From Diogma glabrata (lineage: Eukaryota > Arthropoda > Insecta > Diptera > Cylindrotomidae), in NCBI GenBank assembly GCA_963693315.1, contig CAVNZG010001060.1, positions 186,001-250,000 on the forward strand: a stretch of DNA of 64,000 nt, in the 5' to 3' direction. Below are positions 1-12,257 of the stretch, piece by piece. A program made the position numbers and the translations under genes. Position 1 is the first letter of the stretch. Each line of letters starts with the position of its first letter. Under the pieces are notes generated by a model. That model was not told where the DNA came from and did not search any database. It saw only the letters and a program-made list of their open reading frames with translations.

Positions 1-2005
1 TAGCATGGTTGCAGTTCTCTACTTCGTTTCGAGCTTCAAACTTCATGCATCGTGCAACAAATATCTACTTTTTGCACTAGTTACACAAATAACTATTATG
101 TGTAACCAACAAAATATTTTCATTTAATCAATTTAATAATACAGTTATTATTGCAAAATCATGCTTATCTTGAAAAATGCATCATTGTTACTAAGGCCAT
201 GTCAAAAACTACACGGATGTTGTCCAGCAGTTGTTTCGAAAAACAATTTTTGAGCCTAGTAACAAATATTTAAACTTTTGGACATAGCAGAATTTCGAAT
301 TTGCGGTTGAATTTTAGTCTACACAATCTCCTAAAGCAAAAAGAAGTTTTTTACAATCAGTATACAATTATACTGTTTTTTCGTTAAGAGCAAGCGATTT
401 GTTACGTTTAAACTTAGATAGATCCACGTTAAAATTCTGTTTGTATGTGTTCGTCTTATAACTACAACTGAATCAAGTATCACAACATTTTTAAGCTTTT
501 TTGGAGTTTCCATATTTTAATGATTTTACTCTTAACAGTAATTCTAAAGAGCTGTGACGTTGAATGTTACTTACTGTAACTTTACCAAATCAATAAATAA
601 AATAAAAAAAGTTAAAACACTAAAACTCCAATTACTTAGAAATTCTTAATTTTCAAAATAAAATCCTAAAATTCAAAACGATGTTTTAGAAATATTAAAA
701 ATTATTAAAAAATTTTAATTTTATTTTGTTTTTGTTTAGCTCAAAGCTTGTAAAAAAATCGACAAACACTTTTTACACAAAAATTTAGTTGAACTGGTAG
801 GATGTCTCATAAATATTCAATAGAACAACCTGTAAATTCTATTTAATTCAAAGCCAAATAATTCAAATCATAAATAATTCAACACCTTTTATATTTAATA
901 AAATTAAAAATTATTTGGTCACTATTTAATATTCATATAGTGCACGCAAATTCACTTATCTTTTTTACAGTCCCTCTGCTTTCATTCAACAAAATTAAAA
1001 ATATTTTAATTTAAAGTATAACAAACAAAAAAATAAATTGAAAATTTCAAATGAAATGAGAAAAAAGAAAATTCTATGAAAAAAAAATAACTTAAAATGG
1101 AAATAATCTAAACATGTAAATTTTTATCTCCTTTTTTAAAAGGATACAAAGAATAAAAACAAGAAATTCCCTAAAGAAAGTAACAAAAAATTTTCTTCTA
1201 CAGTTTGAATATATTCAAATTTTTGTTGGGTATTTTTTGATTGGTTTAAGCTTATACAGAAAACTAAATGGACCACAGTTATTAGATTATGAAAAATGTA
1301 TAAACATATTGAAACTACGAAGGCAACATATTTTCTAAACACCAAAAAAAAATAACTTAAACTAACCCCAAAATTATGCTCAATAGACTATCATATGTGT
1401 GTGTGGGTATGGGTTTGATACCTTTTCCAAACTTTTTTAAATTATCTATTTTCTTGAAGTTAGTTTTGTTCTTGATTATGTTTTTGATCGCAAAAACTTG
1501 TTCTCGAAACGAAAAAAATTAACCACATCAACAATTTCCCAATAGGGAATGTAAAAAAAAAATCCAAAAGGAAAATGATAAAAATTAGTTTTGCTACGAC
1601 ATAATTCGATTGTCGTTTTACAGAAGATGAAGAGGAAAATCTTGAAAGTTGTTTTTCCCTTTTTCGTTTTTTTTATTATGTAACATGGATTTTTACAATT
1701 TCAAATTATGATTCGAACAAAATGAAGAATAATATATAAGCACAGACACTAACAAATCGAGTTTCTAATATTAAAAAAACGAACTCTATCCATTCATGAT
1801 TTGAATAATTTCCATAAATTGTTTCATACGGATATTTGCTAAGGATAGAAATGTACAAAGTAAAAAGGGTGTAGTGTTAGTTTGAATAAAAACATTGTAA
1901 ATTTTAAATTAGATTCAATTTGTATTACACTATTCGTTATTTGGTAATACACAAAGGGATAAGTCTTATAACTATAAAAAATAGTTTTATATCTACAATA
2001 TTATA
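1..2005. other. AT-rich stretch without a recognisable gene
   Basis: I see only AT-rich sequence with many homopolymer runs. The longest open frames (about 60-70 codons) are low-complexity and match nothing I recognise. No repeat ends or RNA-like folds were noticed. Confidence 0.6.
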
Positions 2006-2112
2006 GACTGAGAGCTAGTGAACCTTTTGGGTAACGGTCGTCCTGTAAGGCTAGAATTTTTTTGGTGATAGTTCATGAAATGTGAAGTACGGAAACCACA
2101 ACCTGGCAGGCA
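2006..2112 (+). repeat. Left arm of a ~105 bp inverted repeat
   Basis: This stretch (core GAGCTAGTGAAC, then TCCTGTAAGGCTAGAATTTT, TTCATGAAATG, CCTGGCAGGC) recurs as its reverse complement at 5959-6065 with only scattered mismatches. A degraded second version of the same unit follows at about 2178-2260 (TCCTGTAAGCTTGAGATTTT). The two arms enclose a hAT element, a family A repeat and a 28S rRNA fragment, so they may be termini of an older, larger element or two separate inverted copies of one repeat. Confidence 0.8.
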
Positions 2113-2299
2113 TCAGCCGTGTACGTCAACATCCCCTATATTTTTGAAAGTGTAAAAAAAATAAAAAAAAAAAAACTTCCTCCTGTAAGCTTGAGATTTT
2201 TATATGATTTAGCTCACTTATTGTAGAGTACAAAAGAAAATTGACAGGCGATTTGGAGGTGCACAAGTATCTGCCAGGCGAATCGAAAGGTGTTACAAC

Positions 2300-4070
2300 T
2301 AGGGTTTCTAATCCGGATATCCGGATATCGAACTATCCGGATTATTCGACCATATTTTCAATATTCGATTATCCGGATACTTTTTTGTAATTATCCGGAT
2401 ATTAAAAAAACCTCTATTTTGTAAAGAAAATAATCAAATTGCGTTTCAAAGTTAAAAATAAATATTTAAACTGCGTTGCAAAGTTTATTAGTGCAGTGAA
2501 GTGACTGTAAGTTAAAAATTTATTTACAACTTCAATGTTATGAAAACTGTAATCTTTGAATATTTTATGACACACTTCGTCAATCTGCAGTGTAAAGGGT
2601 TGTTACAAATATTTATTTGATGTTGATCAAAAAAAATTAATGTTTTTAAAACATGCAGCCCGTCAATAAAATCTGAAGTGCATTAGTTTTTCAAAGATTA
2701 TTAGAGCAGAGAATTATTTTTAATAATTTATATATTTTGGATTTACTTCATAAATACAGTAAATTATAACTATATTAGTAAATTTATTTAGCAACAAACA
2801 GATTTAAAATTTTTAAAAGCACTGGCTATACATCGTCAAAACGCTCTGAAGTTTGGAATCATTTAACAAAAAAATTAAAAAAAGAGATGTTGCTTTCTGC
2901 TATGCATTGCAATAAACAAATTGGATGTAAAGGATAAATCATTTAAAAGTTCATAAAATAACATAAATTCAGCTTCAAATTTAACTTAAATCGATAAAAT
3001 TCATGAACCATCTACATCAAAAAAACTTAAAAGTGATTCCGGTTATGGTGGAATTTTAAAATTCTTAAAAATGAAACTCCGTATGAAATTTTGTCTCGAT
3101 GTGTGACAGAAGATGAGTTTTCAATGAATGCTATAGTGGAATCATAGATATGTCCGAAGTAATGGCTTTGTCATGCATAAAAATTTCTCTACTGTAACGA
3201 AAAGTATTTTAAAACTTTAAAAGAGAGGGTATAAAAAAGAGAGAGTTGTTAGATCTCTTCAGGGACGCTTTTGACTGCTGGAGGCGTTTACAAAGTTGTT
3301 TTCAAAAAGTTAGAAGAATGTGGAACGAATTTTTCAAAAAAGTTAATTAAACAGATAAAAAATCGAATGGATGAACGTCGTGATAAATTCCTGATGACTA
3401 TGTTGATCTTTTTACAAACAGGCAATATGCCACATTCCAATAAATATTTTCATTATGTTACAAATGGTGCCTCTATTGCATTGGCGGTAGAAATTTTTAG
3501 AAGAATACATCCACCTGTGATTATGATGACTCTGAAGAAGTCACTGAAGAAATTACTATTGGAAGTAAGGATGAAGAAAGTCTAAGTAGTGAAGTTTGTA
3601 AGATATCGTCACTGCAGAAACAACTTGAGAATGAGAGAAATCCTTCAATTAGAAATCCTTCAATTATAATCATGTTGAGAAGCAGAATGAAGAAAGTTCC
3701 ACATTGGTGAAAAAAGATTTCGTTTATTTAAATAATTATAATAAAAATGACAGACAATTTAAATATTCTATAATTTTTCTAACATATCCGTTTTTAAAAA
3801 TAAATCAATAACTTCGTTAAATTTATGATTAATTCAATTTTTTATTGTTATTTTATGATTTGTTACTATTTTTGTTATTTTGTGACTCTGTATAAATATG
3901 AATTAATATAGATATACGAAAAATATGCATAAATGAATTAAATACCGCAAAATAAAAAGCATGTCTTATTATTTGTTTTAATTATCCGGTTATCTTGATT
4001 ATCCGGATAATTTATGATTTATGTATTCGATATCCGGATAATCAAATAGGTCGGATATTTAGAAACCCTA
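2300..4070 (+). mobile_element. hAT-superfamily DNA transposon with intact ends and 8 bp target duplication
   Basis: The element starts with TAGGGTTTCTAA and ends with the inverse TTAGAAACCCTA. It is flanked by a perfect 8 bp duplication, GTTACAAC, at 2292-2299 and 4071-4078. An 8 bp duplication is diagnostic of hAT transposons. Both subterminal regions carry several copies of the palindromic motif ATCCGGAT (about 2312-2400 and 3985-4055), which look like transposase-binding repeats. The interior holds only remnants of a transposase, so this copy is non-autonomous. Length is 1771 bp, short for an autonomous hAT, which implies internal deletion. It sits just before a family A repeat and inside the 2006/6065 inverted repeats. 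Confidence 0.92.
2820..3720 (+). pseudogene. hAT transposase remnant (BED finger and catalytic-domain scraps)
   Basis: Several frames carry diverged pieces in the right order. Around 2830-2940 a segment reads like a BED zinc finger (SEVWNHLTK, then HCNKQIGCK). Around 3080-3145 a piece matches the start of the hAT catalytic domain (TEDEFSMNAIVES). An open segment at 3271-3585 includes KQIKNRMDERRDKFLMTMLIFL, which resembles the region before the C-terminal dimerisation domain. Stops and frame changes separate the pieces, and most of the RNase H-like catalytic core, including its acidic residues, is missing. It cannot make a working transposase. Assignment to hAT rests mainly on the element's ends and target duplication; the protein pieces agree with that but are weak alone. 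Confidence 0.65.
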
Positions 4071-4084
4071 GTTACAACCTGCCG

Positions 4085-4806
4085 GCCGGCCGTCACAAGC
4101 GACGAAATCTTGAAAACCGCTGAACTGATTTCCAAAATTTTTGTTTCTAAAAACAAGTTTACTGAATGGAAAGAGCTGAAAGGACGATGTGTTCGATGAC
4201 TGTACCGGAAGTGTGTCAAAAAAATCGTCAAGTGTGTCAAAACAAGGAAATTTGCATATTTTTGGCTTAAAAAACGTTAATTTTAAGTGATTCCGGAAAT
4301 AAACAATAAATTTGAAGAAATATTGATGGTCAGGATGGTATGTGATGTGGTCAGATTGGTATGTGATACTAAAAACTAGATTACTGCATTATAAGTTTGT
4401 CAAAAAAATGTTGTCAAGTGTGTCAAAAGAAAGATTTTTATTTATTTTTTTACCCAATTTTTCGGAAAAAAATAAAATTAATATACATAATTAATAATTT
4501 GTATAACCTGAAATTTTATTATTACTATCGAGAATTATGGCATTGTAAATTTGTCAAAAAAATGTTGTCAAGTGTGTTAAAAGAAAGATTTTGATTTATT
4601 TTTTTACCCAATTTTTTGGAAAAAATAAAATAAATTATTTGTATGACATGACATTTTATTATATTTATTGAGAACTATGGCATTATAAGTTTGTCAAAAA
4701 AATGTTGTCAAGTATGTCAAAAAAATTAACTGTTTGTATTACGAAAATGTGGCATGGAAAATTTTTGAACTTGTTATAGTTCTTGAAATATTTTTTGAAT
4801 TTTGAC
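4085..4806 (+). repeat. Family A repeat, copy 1, with three tandem units
   Basis: This is a 5'-truncated copy of a repeat also seen at 20472-21999 and 48381-48930. Shared landmarks are a GGCCGGCC-rich start, GAAAGGACGATG, CTGTACCGGAA and GTGTGTCAAAA. Inside it, a unit of about 140-157 bp repeats three times (TTTGTCAAAAAAATGTTGTC near 4397, 4553 and 4689). It runs directly into the 28S rRNA fragment. Interspersed elements with an internal minisatellite are typical of some Helitron-like and other non-autonomous insect elements; I cannot assign a class. Confidence 0.75.
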
Positions 4807-4833
4807 TTGAGCGCCATCCATTTTAAGGGCTAG

Positions 4834-4871
<38 letters not shown>

Positions 4872-4874
4872 ATT

Positions 4875-4905
<31 letters not shown>

Positions 4906-5178
4906 AAGCAAGCAACACCTTTCATGGTATCTGTATGAGTCATCAATTTTGGCGCCGTAACATAACGTTTGGTTCATCCCACAGCGCCAGTTCTGCTTAC
5001 CAAAAGTGGCCCACTGGGCACAATATATCATTTTTCCAAAGACCTCATTGACTTCAATCAAGAAAGTCGAGGATCTTACCCATTTAAAGTTTGAGAATAG
5101 GTTGAGGTCGTTTCGGTCCCAATTCCTCTAATCATTCGCTTTACCAGATAAGACTATTTCTCCAAATATGTATATGCA

Positions 5179-5234
<56 letters not shown>

Positions 5235-5532
5235 TTTTCGCCCCTATACCCAATTCTGACAATCGATTTGCACGTCAGAACTGCTACGATCCTCCATCAG
5301 GGTTTCCCCTGACTTCGACCTGATCAGGCATAGCTCACCATCTTTCGGGTCACAGTATGGGCATACATACTAAAAGCGTACATGGTACGCTTTTACTCAT
5401 AAATGTTTAAAAAACAAATATGAGTTGATAAAAACGCCCAAGGACTGAGGTGCTATTTAAAAAAATAGCACGTAGTCCTAAATATTAGTTACGTTAATTT
5501 AGTCTGTAGGTTTTAATGACATGCATACATAC

Positions 5533-5566
<34 letters not shown>

Positions 5567-5625
5567 AAAGGTATCTCAAATCTTTATCATTGCTTGATCG
5601 GAACATATACTTTTACTGCATTTAT
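4807..5625 (-). rRNA. Partial 28S (large subunit) rRNA sequence, dispersed fragment
   Basis: Read on the minus strand, this follows the conserved order of insect 28S rRNA: GGGACCCGTCTTGAAACACG (near 5556), an AT-rich expansion segment, CCCGAAAGATGGTGAGCTAT (near 5340), AACCATCTAGTAGCTGGTTC, CTGGTAAAGCGAATGATTAG, ACTGGCGCTGTGGGATGAAC, and the stretch ending GAAGCAACTAGCCC and ATGGATGGCGC. Conserved cores are well kept, while the expansion segment is AT-rich as in Diptera. Only about 820 nt of roughly 4 kb is present, with no 18S, 5.8S or remaining 28S nearby. It is therefore a displaced fragment, almost certainly not a functional gene. It abuts family A at its 3' end, and its 5' limit is uncertain because the bordering expansion region is AT-rich; homology could extend somewhat past 5625. 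Confidence 0.93.
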
Positions 5626-5639
5626 AAAATAAATCGTGG

Positions 5640-5958
5640 CGTACTACGCTTCACAGAAAGCATGTTCTATTAAATATATCAGCATATTGTCAGTATAATT
5701 AACAGATCAATCACAAAGTTTTACAAGAAAACAAGAATTGAGCTTCTGTTTAAACCATAGACAAATAACCATTTATATAAATATTAATAATATATAACTA
5801 ACATATCGCAAGTCGCAACGTCTTACATGAAAAAAAGTGCATGGTATCAATAATTAAAAATTATTTAATATTTGATTCCAGTGGATTTTTTCATTCAGTT
5901 ATTTGAGTTCATTGGGCTCATGGTTTCACGTACTTTTTAACTATCTATTCAGAGTTCA
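5640..5958. other. AT-rich spacer, possibly degraded rDNA expansion segment
   Basis: No open frame or repeat is evident. The AT-rich content next to the 28S fragment could be more of the D2/D3 expansion region, but no conserved rRNA core is visible. Confidence 0.4.
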
Positions 5959-6065
5959 GCCTGCCAGGTTGTAGTTTCCGTACTTCGCATTTCATGAGCT
6001 ATCACTAAAAAAATTCTAGCCTTACAGGACCACCGTTACTCAAAAAGTTCACTAGCTCTTGGACT
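5959..6065 (-). repeat. Right arm of the ~105 bp inverted repeat
   Basis: This is the reverse complement of 2006-2112, with GCCTGCCAGG, TTCATGAGCT, ATTCTAGCCTTACAGGA and GTTCACTAGCTC in order. Together the arms span about 4.06 kb. No short direct repeat at the outer borders was found that would prove a single insertion event. Confidence 0.8.
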
Positions 6066-7611
6066 ATTAGATTATACATCGGTGAAATCAAATAAAATTA
6101 AATGAAAATGAGTACACAATAATTAACTTTAGGCAAAATTGAAGCGGAGATATTAATCAAGTAAGTCGTTTCAAAATTTTTTAGACAGATATAGCATACT
6201 TGACTTCAAACTCGGAGGATCTTGGTTCTACTCTCATCTATGTCAAAGCGTTTTTAAGCAAAACTTTAACAATTATCAACACACCGGATTTTCAATTAAC
6301 CGTTAGTCAAATAATATAGTTGATAGATTGATCACCCAAACAAAGACTAATCGATTAAATTAAAGTCTGTAATTGAAACATCACCATAAAATTGAGTAAA
6401 TTGATTAAATTATTACAAACTTAGTCTGTCCTGAGTTATACTAGAACGAAACAGAGTAAGAAGAGATCCGTTTTCACTAACTCGTCGTCATTGCAACAGG
6501 CATCGTGTAGGAAACCTCCGATCTACTAATGTATTTCCTAATTAGACAATGGGCAGATAGATAGATGTAAAAAAGATTTCACTCCATATCAATTAAGCAT
6601 GGTTTACTTCTATAATAAATTGCATTTTCTATATTCCGTTCAAAGATTTTCCTCAGATTCTTTATATAAGAATCGAAATCCTCTTCAATATTGTGATTCA
6701 TTAATACGCAGTATGATGGCAGGAAGCTTTATAAATACAAAGTCTTCCCACAGATATCAATTGTTTTTATAAGTATGGTCCGTCTTTCAGTCTTGCAGCA
6801 CAGTCCTAGTAAATCGATAAAGAGCGATTCAGTTTATCTTTCTACTGTTAGTTTCTTGGGCTTTTGAAGCAATTGGGAACGTCACGAGAAATAATTCAGA
6901 ATAAATCAAATGTTTTTTGTTTACATTTCTTTTCAATGGATTTTATTTTGTTGAGATAGGTTAACAAAAAAATGGGCTTACAAGTTTAAATATTATTTCA
7001 TATGTGGTTTTGTGAAAAGAATTTATATTTTATTGTTCATGACTAATTGTTGAGTAACGATTCTTTCTTAGTTTTACTTGAAATGTAATGGATACCTATG
7101 AATGTATCACACTTCTAGTATTTCTAAATACTGGTTTGGGAACACATAAAATTGATCCTGGATACTACACTAAAAAATGAGATAGCTGGTGAAGTGTTGA
7201 TCAAAAATAGTGAAAACAAAAGCAAAAATAGCGAAAAGGAGAAACGAATTATCCCTAAAATAAAATTATCAATGGTCAGATCGCATCGTGACGATGTAAT
7301 ATTATTTATCGATGGTTCGGAAAATAACGAATGATCCAACTATATTGCCCGCACCTGCGCAGTTTTAGAGAGTTGATAGTTAAAAATCAACAAAATTCAA
7401 AAATTCAAACAAAAGTTGATACATTTATCAAACGGTGTTGCCGAAACCAGGAAGCTGAAAAAAACATTGACAACTATACTCAACGGGTAAATGTTGACAT
7501 ATCATCTGAAAACGAATAAAGTGCAATTGAAAAATAATTTGATAATTTAATTTAAAAATATTTGATAGTAAAAAAATAGCCACTTTATTAAATTTATTTT
7601 TATATAACGGA
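6066..7611. other. No recognisable gene; two small open frames of unknown origin
   Basis: The stretch is AT-rich. A lysine- and serine-rich 60-codon frame (7152-7334) and a neighbouring 62-codon frame (7331-7519) lie just upstream of the reverse transcriptase relic. They could be decayed coding sequence of that element, but I recognise no motif. Confidence 0.4.
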
Positions 7612-9372
7612 CATTCGATCAACTCTTCATTCGATCAAGAAAAAGCTAATCTTCTTGGATATTATTTCTCTAAAAACTCTACACTAAAAGAACCCAATTG
7701 CTCACCTAAACCAATTCCTAGAGCTTCTCATAAAATGATGCGTATAATTTTTCGTAAAAACATTAAAATGGAAAATGCTTTTACAAATTAACACTAACAA
7801 AGTTTCTGGACCAGATCATATTCCGCCGATTATTCTTAAAACATTTGTAAAAGAGCTATCACCGATCCTCACTAAAATTTTCTATTTGTCGTATAAGAAA
7901 GGCGTTTTTCCTGAAATCTGGAAAATGGCAGCTGTGCAACCAGTTTCAAAAAATGGCAGTAAAACTGATCCAACTAATTACAGACCCATTTCAATTTTGT
8001 CCGTTGTTGCAAAAATTTTTGAGAAATACATTAATTTTAATATAATGACCTTCTTAGAGTCCTCAAATTTGCTTAATGAAAGACAATACGGGTTCCGTAA
8101 AGGAAGGGCGACAGGAGATTTACTCTCTTTTGTCACTCATGTATGGAATAAATCTCTTGAAAACCATGGTGAAACTTTCGGTGTTGCTCTTGATATATCT
8201 AAAGCATTTTACAAAATATGGCACAACAATCTTATTTGCAAATTAAGTTGCTATGGTTTGGACGACCAACTTATTACTTGGGTACAGAGCTTTATTTCGG
8301 AACGAAAATTTCGGGTCAATGTCGATGGTTTCTCATCAGAAATTTTTTCAACTAATGCAGGCGTTCCTCAGGGTTCTGCCTTATCACCAACTCTTTTTCT
8401 TATTTATATTAACGATTTGTTGAATTCAACTGTTAATCCTATTCACAGTTTTGCTGATGATAGCACACTTCATGCATCACATGAAATGTCTAATATACAT
8501 TCTCCATCAGCGCTTAATAACTGTAGGTCAAATTTGATTTGATAAATTCCTTAAACGATGATCTAACGACAATCAACGATTGGGGTTTTATTAACAGTGT
8601 TGAATTTAATACGAGTAAAACACAGGATTGCCATTTTTCTAGACTGTCCGCACCCAATCCGTTTCCTTTAAAGTTTGACTCCAAAGATCTTGTCGAGAAA
8701 GAATCTGTAAGACTTCTAGGAGTAGAGGTTGAAAACAATATGAAATGGAATTCTCATATTTTTAACCTAGCTAAGAACGCTGTTCAAAAATTGGGCTTTT
8801 TGGGACGATGTCGTAAATTTTTCAATAGCGAACAGCTTCTATTAATATATAAATCATTTATACGTCCCTGTATGGAGTACTGCTCTCACATCTGGGGTGG
8901 CGCATATATTAGTAGTTTAAAATGTCTTGACTCTGTTCAGCGTAGAGCTGTTAAACTGATTGGCAACTCACATCTTACTAACGAGCTTGATTCCTTGCAA
9001 CACAGACCAAATGTTGCTGATCTGACAATTTTCTATAAGTACGTTATGGATGAACAAACTTCCAATGAGATCAAATCTATTTTACCTGAACTAGCAAACC
9101 TATCGCGTAACACCAGAGCAAATGTTGTGGCCCATCCTTTTTCAGTTCATATAAAAAAGTGCAGAACTGTTGCCTTTCAGCATGATTTTTTCAACAGAGT
9201 CTCTCATTTATGGAATGCCTTACCCTCTGGGTTTTCCCTGATAGCTTTAATACTCAAAATTTCAAAGTTAGCGTCCATAAGTTTCTTTAAAAAACTGAAT
9301 AAATATTCAAACTTAATCACAATCCCTAGTTGGGCATGGTATCTTCGGATATTCAGAGACGTTAATTTATAA
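7612..9372 (+). pseudogene. CR1/Jockey-like non-LTR retrotransposon reverse transcriptase, frameshifted
   Basis: This encodes the reverse transcriptase part of a non-LTR retrotransposon, which copies its RNA into DNA at a nicked target. Coding sequence lies in three frames: 7612-7770, 7775-8542 and 8539-9372. The middle piece has NYRPISILSVVAKIFEKYI (residues 69-87), motif A VALDISKAF with the catalytic Asp at 140, AGVPQGSALSPTLF (195-208) and the active-site box FADD (226-229). The Asp that usually ends SKAFD is Tyr here. The third piece holds the thumb and C-terminal region (LLIYKSFIRPCMEYCSHIWGG, VQRRAVKLIG). The endonuclease and ORF1 are missing, so the copy is 5'-truncated and inactive. 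A related smaller piece lies at 41120-41660. CR1 versus Jockey clade cannot be settled by eye. Confidence 0.9.
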
Positions 9373-10988
9373 TTTATTATAATTAACACTAAACATGCCT
9401 AATTTTGAATAAAAAAAAACTCTTACCCCTCACCCTTATTGGTCCGTTATATCGAGGGTTTACTATAGTACCAAATTAAAATTAAAGTAAATGACATATG
9501 TAACGTAGGCAAACCAAAAACGTAGGTAACTAAATTGTTTGAACACTCTATCAACGCTATGACAAATGGTATATAACATTTTGTTTCCATATAAACTCAT
9601 ATTTAATTATGACAGATTGCTTAAGCTACAATGTTCTAGTTGACTATGGTTACTTTACTATAGCTCAATTTTGAAATTTTTCTATACACATAATAAAAAC
9701 TTATCAAATATATCAAAATGTAAACAAACTCTATTTAAATCTAATCAATCTAAACAGCTCCACCCATGTTTCAATTGATTTTTTCTGTTCAAATTAAATT
9801 GATTTGTCGAACCATATGTATACTTATGTTTAAAAGAAAAAAGCTTTTCCGAAAGGAAATTAATTCTTGTGCTTTTTGCTTATATTTTCTAAGTACACAT
9901 ATTGATATATTATATTATTATTTTTATTTTCGTCGAAATTTATGTAAGCAAACAATATATTTAAATGAAAATTTAATCGGAAAGTTTTTTTATGTGTAAT
10001 TTTTTTAGGATTTTATGTATATATATGTGTCAACATATGAGCTTATTTATTTTTGATTCGCTTCAGTGAGTTGGATGGTAAATCATACTCACTTGTGTTT
10101 TTATATTTTAATAATTTTTTATACGGCATTAATATACCTTATGAAAAAATTTTGTGGTTTTTTTTTATATCAAAAGTTTTAAATTTTATTTGGAAATAAT
10201 TTTCCACGAAAAATTTAATAAGTTTTTCCTGCTAATATTTTCATTATGCAAATATTTTGTTGTAAAAAAAATATGTTTGTGTGTAACTCAAACACAATTC
10301 TACAATATCTGGGAATAAAGTTTGAGTTTTGTTCCTTAATTTGTGTATTTTGTATTACTATTAAAAGTTAAGAAATCCGATAATGTTTTCAAAAACGCTG
10401 AGACGGTAATTATCTTATTTTAATCAATTAATATTTTATGTATTGGTACAGTAATTCGTTTTGTTTGAGAGAGAAGGAAAAATACATGATGCTTCGTAGC
10501 TTTAGGAATAATAAATTTAATCATATTACTAGAACGCAAAAGTCGATTAAGATAATAACCCCAAACCCTGTGATGTTAATTCAAAATAAGATTATCTATT
10601 TAATTTGCTTATGCTTAACTCAAATAATTATATATAAGAATTGAATTATTTAAATATTTATCACAAACATGATTTGTTTCGTTCTTTCCTTATTCAAATT
10701 GGCTAAGATTACAGTAATCTTAAATACGTTGCAGGCGTACCAATTTTGGCACGTTTAATAATATTGCTGGCACAGTCGACTGTTTTAGTTATATTCTTGT
10801 TTTTTAAAATACACAAAATATAATATTTCAATCATTATAAATCATTAAATTAAAAACTTTCCAATTTCAAGACTAAATATTTTTACTGATTTCTGTCAAT
10901 ATTTTCTGTTAATTCTGAAATTTCATCGATTCTAAAAGTCAAGCTCAAATTGCTCATTACTAACACTCACAAGAGATAACATAACAAT
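9373..10988. other. AT-rich stretch without a recognisable gene
   Basis: A short A-rich tract (9410-9419) follows the reverse transcriptase relic. The remainder is AT-rich; open frames at 9766-9999 and 10438-10644 are low-complexity and show no motif. Confidence 0.55.
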
Positions 10989-11498
10989 ATGCAACTTTTG
11001 GCAAGTACGCAGATCATTCCAGTCAAATATAGTGTTATCTATTATCACCGTCCCAATGATTTGCGGTATTATGCCGAAGCGGAGATACTAGACCAACCAA
11101 GAGTTGGATTGCTTGATAGTGGTGCATCCATTAGTGCTATCAGGGGTGTGTTTGCCCAAGCACTATTGTTTAGTTTAACCTTTTTAACTCAAATAAAAGA
11201 CAGAGTGAAAACAGCTGATGGAACCAGTAAGAAAATTGTTGATTTTCTGAATGCCAAAATTTCCTTTAGGAACCAAACCAAGTCAATCGTTTTATTTGTC
11301 ATTCAATCCTTTACACAGAATCTATACCTGGGCATAGATTTCCTTAAACTTTTTCAATTGTTCGATCATTTTTCTATATCCTCGACCATAGATTCGATTG
11401 AGTCAGGAGCCTGCAACTTTATCACGGAAGTAAACGAACAGATGATGAGATTCAGTTCCCATCAAACAGCATCATTATTCTTTATCACCCGTCATTGA
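10989..11498 (+). pseudogene. Ty3/Gypsy retrotransposon aspartic protease region
   Basis: This open segment of 169 codons is the protease part of a Gypsy-type pol polyprotein. The active-site motif LLDSGASIS sits at residues 41-49 (Asp43), preceded by a strand-rich start and followed by ADGTSKKIVDF and the LYLGIDFLK motif that closes Gypsy proteases. In the intact family the enzyme matures Gag and Pol. It is followed at once by reverse transcriptase remnants in other frames. No gag is seen upstream and no LTR was found, so only an internal fragment of the element survives. The first Met is probably not a true start, because the protein is normally cut from a polyprotein. Confidence 0.85.
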
Positions 11499-12250
11499 AA
11501 AAATTATACGAGAAGAGCTGGACCGTATGTGGCCATTGGCCATTATAGAAGAGTCTTTAAGTTCTTGGAGCTCTCCAGTAGTGCTGGTTCGTTAGCCAGA
11601 TAAGGTGCGCTTATGCTTGGAATCTCGAAGAGTTTTTTCTCTAGTTTAGATTTAAAGGATGCTGTCTGGCAGATATCTGTAGAAGCGTCATCTATGAGAA
11701 AACTGTTTTAACGGTTCCTGGTAGGCCGTTGTAATGCACTTTGTACTGTGCAATGCGTTAAAAGCCATGACCAAACAGATGGATCAAGCAATCCAACCTC
11801 AGTTGAGGGCGTGCGTCTTTGTGTACCAGGATGATTTATTGATACTAACGGATATGTTTGTAGAAGAGCTAGAGCGAAGGAATCTACGAAGATAAAACCG
11901 CTTCTATCCCCAAATTTCATGAACCTAGTACAGTGAAATAAGTACATTGATTTTTAGGAATAGATGGTAACTACCGTCGGTTCATTCCTGGGTTTGCCTC
12001 ATTAAAGGCATCAATTTTGGATGTTTTAAATAAAGCACCAGAAAAACTGATGTGGACAACCAAAGTGGATGTAGCCTTTAAAGCCTTAAAGGCTTCCGTT
12101 TCGGTAAATTTGAATTATTCAGAACCATAAATTCTTCAGTAGCGCCAGTAATAACCGTGTGGACTGTGTTCTATACAGGTGGACAAGGCGGGTGCTGAGG
12201 ATCCCATAGTCTACATGTCCAAAAAACTAACAAGAATTAACCGAAAATAG
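11490..12250 (+). pseudogene. Ty3/Gypsy reverse transcriptase and RNase H remnants
   Basis: Fragments in several frames keep the family order. The approach to the palm reads VIEKIIREELDRMWPL then SSWSSPVVLVR (11490-11590). Motif A reads DLKDAVWQI near 11650. The active-site box is YQDD (VFVYQDDLLIL near 11820-11845). The connection region reads NYRRFIPGFASLKASILDVL near 11970, and a tether/RNase H piece follows (DPIVYMSKKLTRINR near 12205-12245). At least four frame breaks and a deletion between motif A and YQDD make it non-functional. It continues the protease upstream and runs into integrase downstream, so the three pieces are one decayed element. Confidence 0.85.
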
Positions 12251-12257
12251 TTTAAAG

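Noticed and set aside
4873..5061. 62-codon minus-strand frame
   Set aside because: It lies wholly inside conserved 28S rRNA sequence and is not a protein gene.
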